Source: Curvibacter gracilis ATCC BAA-807 (GTDB taxonomy: Bacteria > Pseudomonadota > Gammaproteobacteria > Burkholderiales > Burkholderiaceae_C). From it: a stretch of DNA of 64,000 bases. Below are positions 18,179 through 25,466 of this stretch, piece after piece (the stretch's first letter is position 1; each line of letters starts with the position of its first letter). The translations under genes and the position numbers were made by a program. A model generated the notes under the pieces. It searched no databases. It was not told the DNA's origin and saw only the letters and a program-made list of their open reading frames with translations. Location: the NCBI RefSeq assembly GCF_000518645.1, contig NZ_JADZ01000018.1:62001-126000 (forward strand), read 5' to 3'.

Positions 18179-18607
18179 TTACAGTTCCAGCACTTTGGGT
18201 TGCTGCGCGGTGTGGGGGTGCTCAGCACCGCCGTACACCTTGAGCTTCTTGATCATGGCGTAACCCAGAGGACCCTTGGGCAGCATGCCCTTGACGGCCT
18301 TCTCGAGTGCACGGCCAGGATGCTTGGCTTGCAGGTCGCGGAAGTTGGTAGCAGTGATGCCACCGGGGAAGCCGGAGTGACGGTAGTACACCTTGTCCAG
18401 AGACTTGGTGCCGGTGACCTTCAATTTGGCGGCGTTGATGATGACGATGAAATCGCCAGTATCGACGTGAGGCGTGTAAATGGCTTTGTGTTTGCCGCGC
18501 AGACGGAGGGCAACTTCGCTGGCTACCCGGCCGAGCACCTTGTCGGTGGCGTCAATCACAAACCACTCGTGCTTCACGTCTGCGGGCTTAGCGCTGAACG
18601 TAGACAT
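18179..18607 (-). CDS. rplM: 50S ribosomal protein L13
   Basis: The 142-residue protein begins [20 protein letters not shown] and contains [33 protein letters not shown] and [15 protein letters not shown], the L13 motifs. It is the first gene of the rplM-rpsI operon. A short hairpin lies 21 bases upstream of its start and may take part in autoregulation. Confidence 0.99.
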   Translation of the reverse strand: MSTFSAKPADVKHEWFVIDATDKVLGRVASEVALRLRGKHKAIYTPHVDTGDFIVIINAAKLKVTGTKSLDKVYYRHSGFPGGITATNFRDLQAKHPGRALEKAVKGMLPKGPLGYAMIKKLKVYGGAEHPHTAQQPKVLEL

Positions 18608-18627
18608 GTATTGCTTTCGAGTTGGTT

Positions 18628-18655
18628 GCCAGCCATCGAAAAATCGCAGGCTGGC
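18628..18655 (-). promoter_or_regulatory. Hairpin in the rplM leader
   Basis: GCCAGCC and GGCTGGC form a perfect 7-bp stem around a 14-base loop, ending 21 bases before the rplM start. In E. coli L13 represses its own operon through the rplM leader, so this is a candidate for the same control; the structure here is not known to match. The remaining spacer to 18866 shows no gene. Confidence 0.35.
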
Positions 18656-18866
18656 TACAAAAAGCCCTTTTCCACGGTCGGTGTTTCTCTGCTGGAAACC
18701 TCTTAGGTGGGGGGTGTTGAGGGCTTGGGTGCCAATCTGGGAAACCAGGCAGCACGGTCCTTCAACGAACTTCGCCGCGGGGCTTAAAACGCTGCGAAGC
18801 CTTCCATTCTACAAAAAGTGCAGTTGGTCGTCTATACGCGCCGCTAAAGTGGCGCAAGCCACACGC

Positions 18867-19322
18867 TTACAAGCCACCGCTGCGCTTGACCTTGGGGTCG
18901 GTGTAGACCAGCAGGTTGGTCGACAAGCCCTGCTTCTGCTTTTCCCTCTCAAGCCGGTTGGCCTCGGCGCTGGCTTGTTCGGCCGCCAATTCGACCACCG
19001 AGCCGCTGGCTTTCCACATCGAATTCAGGAAGTCGATCAACCTCTTGGAGATGGGCTCCGGCGGCGGGGTCTTGGCCTCTTCGGTGGTGGCCTTCTTCTT
19101 GACCGCCGTCCAGTCCTTGTTGGGCTGATCATTGGAAGACGAGGGCTTGTCAGGGCTCGCGGCTTTCTGACCCGAGACGGTCACGATGGTCGACTCGGTG
19201 GGCGCATTGGTCACCGTCGTGGCCGCCGGCTTGGTGCTGATCGCGTTGTCCGCGCCTGCCAACGACTGGCTGGAGCCTGAATAGGCCCAGTTCATCGATC
19301 GATCAACAGGTGGGAGTTGCAT
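18867..19322 (-). CDS. Hypothetical protein, low-complexity
   Basis: A 151-residue protein I do not recognise. The first two thirds are rich in Ser, Thr, Pro and Lys (AATTVTNAPTESTIVTV, SPDKPSSSNDQPNKDW) and look disordered; the last third is helical and charged (ISKRLIDFLNSMW, ELAAEQASAEANRLEREKQK). There is no signal peptide or membrane helix. Codon use is like its neighbours and the start is preceded by a weak GGTGGGAG site. It lies alone between rplM and queC on the same strand. It may be a small cytoplasmic scaffold or a lineage-restricted gene. Confidence 0.55.
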   Translation of the reverse strand: MQLPPVDRSMNWAYSGSSQSLAGADNAISTKPAATTVTNAPTESTIVTVSGQKAASPDKPSSSNDQPNKDWTAVKKKATTEEAKTPPPEPISKRLIDFLNSMWKASGSVVELAAEQASAEANRLEREKQKQGLSTNLLVYTDPKVKRSGGL

Positions 19323-19472
19323 GGCAGTTCCGACGGATACAGTTCGTTTACATCATGACGGGAAAGGTTTTTAGACGTCCTCGTACGGTGTTACGGCATG
19401 GCGCAGGAAAAATTGAGGCCCTTTTCAAAAAATTTTCGATTTTTCGGAATGTCGACTTGAAAAAGGGGGGTT

Positions 19473-20177
19473 TCAAGACCCGGCAGCGGCGCGGTAGCGC
19501 TCGTAACCCCGCGCCCGAAGTTCGCATGCCGGACAACTGCCACACCCCCAACCCCAGGCATGGCGATGCTCACGATCCCCCAGGTAGCAGGTGTGCGAAT
19601 GTTCCACGATCAGATCGACCAGGGCCTTGCCCCCCAATTGCTCGGCCAAGGCCCAGGTATCGGCCTTGTCGATCCACATCAGCGGTGTCTCGATCAGCAG
19701 ACGCCGGTCCATGCCCAGAGACAAGGCCAGCTGCATGGCCTTCATGGTGTCGTCACGGCAGTCGGGGTAACCTGAGTAATCGGTTTCACACACCCCGGTC
19801 ACGATGACTTCCAGGCCACGCCGGTAGGCCAGCGCAGCGGCCAGGGTCAAGAACAGCAGGTTGCGCCCCGGCACAAAGGTGTTGGGCAGACCGCCCTGCT
19901 CCATCTTGAAAGCCATGTCGCGCGTCAGCGAGGTCTCACTGACCTGGCCCAACACGGCCAGGTCCAGCAGGTGGTCCTCGCCCAACTTGGCGGCCCAGGC
20001 TGGAAACTGCTCACGCATCGCCCCCAGCACGGCCAGCCGGGCGTCGAGCTCCACGCTGTGGCGCTGGCGGTAATCAAACGCCACCGTTTCAACCCGCTCG
20101 TAGCGCGACAGGGCGTGGGCCAGGCAGGTGGTCGAGTCTTGCCCCCCGGAGAAAAGAACCAGTGCGGATTTGTGCAT
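19473..20177 (-). CDS. queC: 7-cyano-7-deazaguanine synthase
   Basis: QueC turns 7-carboxy-7-deazaguanine into preQ0 with ATP and ammonia, in queuosine synthesis. The 234-residue protein shows the PP-loop SGGQDSTT at residues 10-17 and the zinc-binding C-terminal cluster TCYLGDREH followed by [14 protein letters not shown], so all four cysteines are present. No other queuosine gene (queD, queE, queF) and no preQ1 riboswitch is seen nearby. DUF1854 lies 35 bases upstream on the same strand. Confidence 0.96.
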   Translation of the reverse strand: MHKSALVLFSGGQDSTTCLAHALSRYERVETVAFDYRQRHSVELDARLAVLGAMREQFPAWAAKLGEDHLLDLAVLGQVSETSLTRDMAFKMEQGGLPNTFVPGRNLLFLTLAAALAYRRGLEVIVTGVCETDYSGYPDCRDDTMKAMQLALSLGMDRRLLIETPLMWIDKADTWALAEQLGGKALVDLIVEHSHTCYLGDREHRHAWGWGCGSCPACELRARGYERYRAAAGS

Positions 20178-20212
20178 GGCAGTCGAATGGAAAGAGGGTT
20201 GAAGAGCCCGGC

Positions 20213-20686
20213 TCAGAGGAAGCGCTCCAGCAGCCGGCGCGACCCCCGATCCAGGGTCTGCAGGTCACGGATCTGATAGACGATGCCTTGGCTGCCGGTG
20301 ATGAGCAGGCGCCCGCGGTCCAGACGGCGGATGTCGTCCTCGGTCTTGAGCACAAAATCGGTGCGTCCGCGGTCGGTCTCGACGGTCCAGGTGCAGGGCG
20401 TGGAGAACGAGGACACGGCCACCAGCCGGCGCAGTTCAGGGCTGAACTCGCGACTGGCCAGTTCTTCCTCGATCAATTGGCGCAACTCGGGCGCCAGGGC
20501 CGACAGACGCGGCACCCAGGCCAGCTCGTGCCCTTCAGGCCCGACCAGCGACAAGCCCTCATCGGGCGCGGCAATCGGAAAGGCGCGCACCGGGGTCACG
20601 CCCAGGTGCTCGATGCCCTCGGCATCGGTCAGCACCAGCCGGCCCAGGGGGTGGCGGCTCAACTTGAAATCAGCTTGTGGGGTCAT
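20213..20686 (-). CDS. DUF1854-family protein, cyanophycin-associated
   Basis: A 157-residue soluble protein with the DUF1854 pattern: [18 protein letters not shown], a [13 protein letters not shown] segment, then [20 protein letters not shown] and an [19 protein letters not shown] end. It starts nine bases after the ABC exporter stop, on the same strand, so it is co-transcribed with it. As far as I know this family occurs almost only beside cyanophycin genes and this exporter, in Burkholderiales. Its function is not established. It has no signal peptide and no obvious catalytic motif, so a cytoplasmic regulatory or adaptor role for the exporter is possible. Confidence 0.85.
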   Translation of the reverse strand: MTPQADFKLSRHPLGRLVLTDAEGIEHLGVTPVRAFPIAAPDEGLSLVGPEGHELAWVPRLSALAPELRQLIEEELASREFSPELRRLVAVSSFSTPCTWTVETDRGRTDFVLKTEDDIRRLDRGRLLITGSQGIVYQIRDLQTLDRGSRRLLERFL

Positions 20687-20695
20687 GGTGGCAAC

Positions 20696-23008
20696 TCAGG
20701 GTTGGCCGGCCGGGTGGGCCGAATGAGCCGAAAGGGCGCTGGGGCTCAGGGTGGCGCCGTCGTCGTCCGACCCGTCCACGCGGCGGGCTTGTGCCTCGTA
20801 CAGGCGCCAATAGGCTCCCTGCTTGGCCATCAGCTCGTCGTGCGGGCCCACTTCGACCACCTGGCCACGGTCCATCACCACCAACCGATCGGCCTTGCGC
20901 AGGGTGGAGAGCCGGTGCGCGATGGCGATGGTGGTGCGCCCCTGGACCAGGTTGTCGAGGGCGCGCTGGATTTCCTTCTCGGTTTCGGTGTCCACCGCCG
21001 AGGTGGCTTCATCGAGGATGAGGATGCGTGGGTCGATCAGCAGGGCACGTGCAATCGAGATGCGCTGCCGTTCGCCGCCCGACAGGCCCTGGCCGCGCTC
21101 ACCCACCAACGAGTCATAGCCCTGCGGCAGGCGCAGGATGAAGTCATGCGCATGTGCGGCCCGGGCGGCCGCCACGATCTCTTCGCGCGAAGCGCCCGGC
21201 TTGCCGTAGGCGATGTTCTCGGCAATGGTGCCAAAGAACAGGAAGGGCTCCTGCAGCACCAGGCCGATGTTGCTGCGGTAGTCCGACACCTTGAAGCGGC
21301 GCACATCAGTGCCGTCGAGCTTGATGGCCCCATCGGTCACGTCATAAAAACGGCAGATCAGGTTCACCAGCGTGCTCTTGCCCGAGCCGCTGTGCCCCAC
21401 CAGGCCGATCATTTCGCCGGGCTGGATGTCCAGATCCACCCCGCGGATCACCGTGCGTGTGCCGTAGCGGAAGCCGATGCCGCTCATTTCGATGCGGCCC
21501 GAGACCCGCGGCAGGGGTGCCGGCTGGCTGGGCTCAGGCACGTTCGAGATGTGGTCCAGGATGTCAAAAATGCGCTTGGCACCCGCGGCCGCCTTCTGCG
21601 TCACCGACACGATGCGGCTCATCGAATCCAGCCGGGTGTAGAAGCGCCCGATGTAGGCGATGAAGGCGGTCAGCACCCCCACCGTGATCTGGCTCTTGGA
21701 CACCAGCCAGATGCCAAAACCCCACACCACCAGCAGGCCGATCTCCGTCAGCAGCGACACCGTGGGCGAAAACAGCGACCAGGTGCGGTTGAGCTTGTCG
21801 TTGACCTCGAGGTTGTGGCGGTTCGCCTGCTTGAAGCGGTCGGCCTCGCGTTGCTCCTGGGCAAAGGCCTTGACCACCCGGATGCCCGGAATGGTGTCGG
21901 CCAGCACGTTGGTCACCTGCGACCAGACCCGGTCGATCTTCTCGAAGCCGGTGCGCAGCCGGTCCCGCACGGTGTGGATCAGCCAGGCAATGAAGGGCAA
22001 CGGCACCAGGGTGACCAGGGCCAGCCAGGGGTTGATCGAGAACAGAATCACCGCGGTCATGGCGATCATGAGCACATCGGTGACGAAATCCAGGGCATGC
22101 AAGGACAGGAAGACGTTGATGCGGTCGGTTTCCGAGCCGATGCGATTCATCAGGTCACCGGTGCGCTTGCCGCCAAAATAATCCAGCGACAGCCGCAACA
22201 AGTGCTCGTAGGTGGTGGTGCGCAGGTCGGCACCGATGCGCTCGGACACCAGCGCCAATATGTAAGTGCGCGCCCAGCTCAGCCCCCAGGCCGCCAGCGC
22301 CGACAACAGCAGCCCGCTCAGGTACAGCAGCACCAGCATGGGGTCGATCTGCTTGCCGTTCTGGAACGGGATCAGGATGTCGTCCATCAGCGGGATGGTC
22401 AGGTACGGCGGGATCAGGGTGGCCGCGGTGGAGGCCAGCGTCAGCGCAAACCCGGTGAACAGTTGCTTGCGATAGGGCCGGGCAAAACGCCACAGGCGCA
22501 GCAGCACCCAGGTGGAGGTGGGGGCCTGCAGCTCACGGGCACAGGCAGGGCACTCCTCGCTGTCAGATGGCAGCAAGGCGCCGCACGAGGGGCAGGCCGC
22601 CGCCTCATCCGTCTCGACCGGGGCGGCGCCCGCCAACAAGGCCAAGCGCTGCTCGAACACCTTGATCACGCGCATGGCGTGCACGTCCAGCGCCATCGTG
22701 AAACGCCAGCGCGCCAGGCGCTCGCCCGGGCCCAGCAGCTCCAGCAGGCCCACGCCGGCGTGGTCGCTGTGGCGCAGGCTCAGGCCCGCGTGCAGGGGCC
22801 AGGACTGCCATTGCCCGGCCCCCGGGGCCCAACTGAGCAGGCGTTGCTCGGTGACCACCAACAGGCCGCTGGAGAAATTAAGACGTTCGTCCAAGTCAAC
22901 CGGCAGGGAAGCGAGCACGTTTTCACCACGTGCAAGCTGAGATTGGGGGTTGATTCTTCCGGGATCCGCCGCTTCGCCAGATGAACCTACAGGATGTGAA
23001 TGTTGCAT
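20696..23008 (-). CDS. Cyanophycin-associated ABC exporter with N-terminal extension and zinc ribbon
   Basis: The 770-residue protein begins MQHSHPVGSSGEAADPGR. Residues about 30-130 form a beta-rich, PH-like domain (SSGLLVVTEQRLLSWAPGA). At about 137-160 comes a zinc ribbon, CPSCGALLPSDSEECPAC, with two CxxC knuckles. Then a six-helix exporter membrane domain (FTGFALTLASTAATLIPPYL) and an ATPase with Walker A GHSGSGKST, signature LSGGERQRISIAR and Walker B LILDEATSAVD. It is a complete half transporter, so it should act as a homodimer. It is divergent from the cyanophycin synthetases across 183 bp and co-transcribed with DUF1854. The frame is open far upstream, but that part is antisense to the synthetase and not used. 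What it moves is unknown. Confidence 0.88.
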   Translation of the reverse strand: MQHSHPVGSSGEAADPGRINPQSQLARGENVLASLPVDLDERLNFSSGLLVVTEQRLLSWAPGAGQWQSWPLHAGLSLRHSDHAGVGLLELLGPGERLARWRFTMALDVHAMRVIKVFEQRLALLAGAAPVETDEAAACPSCGALLPSDSEECPACARELQAPTSTWVLLRLWRFARPYRKQLFTGFALTLASTAATLIPPYLTIPLMDDILIPFQNGKQIDPMLVLLYLSGLLLSALAAWGLSWARTYILALVSERIGADLRTTTYEHLLRLSLDYFGGKRTGDLMNRIGSETDRINVFLSLHALDFVTDVLMIAMTAVILFSINPWLALVTLVPLPFIAWLIHTVRDRLRTGFEKIDRVWSQVTNVLADTIPGIRVVKAFAQEQREADRFKQANRHNLEVNDKLNRTWSLFSPTVSLLTEIGLLVVWGFGIWLVSKSQITVGVLTAFIAYIGRFYTRLDSMSRIVSVTQKAAAGAKRIFDILDHISNVPEPSQPAPLPRVSGRIEMSGIGFRYGTRTVIRGVDLDIQPGEMIGLVGHSGSGKSTLVNLICRFYDVTDGAIKLDGTDVRRFKVSDYRSNIGLVLQEPFLFFGTIAENIAYGKPGASREEIVAAARAAHAHDFILRLPQGYDSLVGERGQGLSGGERQRISIARALLIDPRILILDEATSAVDTETEKEIQRALDNLVQGRTTIAIAHRLSTLRKADRLVVMDRGQVVEVGPHDELMAKQGAYWRLYEAQARRVDGSDDDGATLSPSALSAHSAHPAGQP

Positions 23009-23191
23009 TTTGATTCCGTACCGCGCGGCACCGTTCGACCTCCCGCGCTCAAGCAGGAAAAGTCGATTTTCGCCGAAACCGAGGCCATGCGGCAGGCTGC
23101 GGGAGAATGTGGCGTGACCGAGCCCCCCAAACTGAGCGCACAATCTCGCCTGACTGGCGGTATGGCGCCAGGCCCAGAACCCGACTCGAAC

Positions 23192-25423
23192 ATGATCAAA
23201 GCCGACGATCTCAAGCTCTTGCGCATCAATTACCTGCGCGGCCCCAACATCTGGACTTACCGCTCCGTGCTGGAAGTCTGGCTGGACCTCGGGGAACTGG
23301 AAGACTACCCCTCCAACAAGATCCCGGGTTTCAAAGACCGGCTGGTCACCTTGCTGCCCGCCTTGATCGAGCACCACTGCGGTGTCGGCGAACGGGGCGG
23401 CTTTCTGCAGCGCCTGGAGGAAGGCACCTGGGCCGGGCACATCCTGGAGCACATCGTCATCGAGCTGCTGAACCTGGCGGGCATGCCCACCGGCTTCGGC
23501 CAGACCCGCAGCACCTCGCGCCACGGCGTGTACCGCATGGTGTTCCGTGCCCGCGAAGAGCGCGTGGCCCGTGCCGCCCTGGACGAAGGCCACAAACTGC
23601 TGATCGCCACCATCAAAGGCGAGGCCTTTGACGTCAAGACCGCCGTGAACCGCGTGCGCACCGAGGTCGACAACTGCTACCTCGGCCCCAGCACGGCCTG
23701 CATCGTTGACGCCGCCACCGACCGCCGCATTCCCCACATCCGCCTGAACGACGGCAATCTGGTGCAATTGGGCTACGGCGCCAGCCAGCGCCGCATCTGG
23801 ACGGCCGAGACCGAATTCACCAGCGCCATTGCCGAAGGCATTGCCGAAGGCATTGCCGGCGACAAGGACCTGACCAAGTCGCTGCTCAAATCGTGCGGCG
23901 TGCCGGTGCCCGAGGGCCAGATCGTCAACAGCCCCGAGGAAGCCTGGGAAGCCGCCCAGGACATCGGCCTGCCGGTGGTGGTCAAGCCCTCGGACGCCAA
24001 CCACGGCCGCGGCGTGACACTGGACCTGCACGAGCAGGCCGACATCGAAGCCGCCTACCACGTGGCCTACCCGGAAGGCAGCGACGTGATGGTCGAGCGC
24101 TTCATCCCGGGCCACGAGCACCGCCTGCTGGTGGTGGGTGACCGGGTGGTGGCCGCCGCCCGCGGCGAGATCATCGGCATCACCGGCGACGGCCGCAGCA
24201 GCGTGCACCAGCTGATCGACAGCCAGCTCAACTCCGACCCGCGCCGCGGCATCGAAGAAGAGTTTCCGCTCGAGACCATCGTCATCGAAACCAACACCAA
24301 GGTGCAGCTCGAGATCCAGCGCCAGGGCCTGACGCCCGACGCCGTGCCGTCTGCCGGCCGCTTTGTGGTGATCGAGCGCAATGGCAACGTGGCCATCGAC
24401 TGCACCGACAGCGTGCACCCCGAAGTGGCCCATGCCGCCACCCTGGCCGCGCGCGTGGTGGGCCTGGACATCGCCGGCATCGACATGGTGGCGCAGGACA
24501 TTTCGCGCCCTCTGGACGCCCAGGGCGGAGCCATCGTCGAGGTCAATGCCGGCCCCGGCCTGCTGATGCACCTGAAGCCCGCCGAGGGCTCGCCGCGCCC
24601 GGTGGGCCGCGCCATCGTCGACCACCTGTTCCCCGAAACCGAGGGCGACACCGCCCCGGGCCGCATCCCGGTGGTGGGCGTGGCCGGCACCCGCGACACG
24701 CACAAGATCGCCCGCATGGTGGCCTGGCTGGCCCATTTGAGCGGCCGCCAGACCGGCCTGGCCTGCCGAGACGGCCTGTTCCTGGACCGCCGCCGTGTTG
24801 AATCGGTGAACTGCGCCCACTGGGAGGCCGGCCACCGCCTGCTGATGAACCATTCGGTGCAGGCCACGGTGATCGAAAACGGGGCCGAAACCATTCTGCG
24901 CGACGGCCTGCCCTATGACCGCTGCCAGGTGGGCGTGGTGACCGACCTCGAAGGTTTCGAGGCCCTGAGCCACTACGACGTGCACGAACCTGACCAGATG
25001 GTGCGCGTGATGCGCACCCAGGTGGACGTGGTGCTGCCCGATGGCGTGGCCGTGCTCAACACCGCCGACACCCGTGTCAGCGACATGGCCTCGCTGTGCG
25101 ACGGCTCGGTGGTGCTGTACGGCCTGCAGGCCGACATCCCCGCCATCGAGGCGCACCGCGCCAGCCAGGGCCGCGCCGTCTACCTCAAGCAAGGCTATGT
25201 GGTGCTGGCCGAAGGCAGCCACGAGAAGGTGCTGTCCGACCTGGGCGACATCCGCGAGCGCCAGAACACCGCCTTCCCCATGACCGAAGAGGCCCTGCTG
25301 GCCGCCGTGGCCACAGCCTGGGCCCTGGACATCTCGCCCGACCTGATCGCCGCCGGCATCGAGACCTTCGATCCCGATCCGCAACCGGTTCGCCCCGCAG
25401 GCAGCACCGCCTTTTTCCGCTGA
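23192..25423 (+). CDS. Cyanophycin synthetase paralog with degenerate Mur-ligase P-loop (CphA'/CphA2-like)
   Basis: The 743-residue protein opens MIKADDLKLLRINYLRGPN, the usual CphA N-terminus, then an ATP-grasp domain (VVVKPSDANHGRGVTL, MVERFIPGHEHRLLVVGDR, DIAGIDMVAQDI, EVNAGPGLLMHLKP) that looks intact. In the C-terminal Mur-ligase-like domain the P-loop GTNGKTT of active CphA reads GTRDTHK at residues 499-505, so ATP binding there is probably lost. The domain is also shorter. This matches CphA2-type enzymes, which polymerise beta-Asp-Arg dipeptides with a single site. The start at 23192 is chosen over upstream in-frame codons because the family begins there. An extra 12-bp duplication at 23828-23851 repeats IAEG. 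It is followed by cphA1 43 bases later. Confidence 0.88.
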   Translation: MIKADDLKLLRINYLRGPNIWTYRSVLEVWLDLGELEDYPSNKIPGFKDRLVTLLPALIEHHCGVGERGGFLQRLEEGTWAGHILEHIVIELLNLAGMPTGFGQTRSTSRHGVYRMVFRAREERVARAALDEGHKLLIATIKGEAFDVKTAVNRVRTEVDNCYLGPSTACIVDAATDRRIPHIRLNDGNLVQLGYGASQRRIWTAETEFTSAIAEGIAEGIAGDKDLTKSLLKSCGVPVPEGQIVNSPEEAWEAAQDIGLPVVVKPSDANHGRGVTLDLHEQADIEAAYHVAYPEGSDVMVERFIPGHEHRLLVVGDRVVAAARGEIIGITGDGRSSVHQLIDSQLNSDPRRGIEEEFPLETIVIETNTKVQLEIQRQGLTPDAVPSAGRFVVIERNGNVAIDCTDSVHPEVAHAATLAARVVGLDIAGIDMVAQDISRPLDAQGGAIVEVNAGPGLLMHLKPAEGSPRPVGRAIVDHLFPETEGDTAPGRIPVVGVAGTRDTHKIARMVAWLAHLSGRQTGLACRDGLFLDRRRVESVNCAHWEAGHRLLMNHSVQATVIENGAETILRDGLPYDRCQVGVVTDLEGFEALSHYDVHEPDQMVRVMRTQVDVVLPDGVAVLNTADTRVSDMASLCDGSVVLYGLQADIPAIEAHRASQGRAVYLKQGYVVLAEGSHEKVLSDLGDIRERQNTAFPMTEEALLAAVATAWALDISPDLIAAGIETFDPDPQPVRPAGSTAFFR
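23828..23851 (+). repeat. In-frame 12-bp tandem duplication
   Basis: ATTGCCGAAGGC occurs twice in a row at 23828-23839 and 23840-23851, followed by the similar ATTGCCGGC. It gives IAEGIAEGIAGD where the neighbouring paralog has VAESIAQD, so four residues are added just before the ATP-grasp core. Confidence 0.85.
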
Positions 25424-25466
25424 ACACCGGCTGCCCCCCAGCGCCCACTGAACCCAAGAGAAACAG

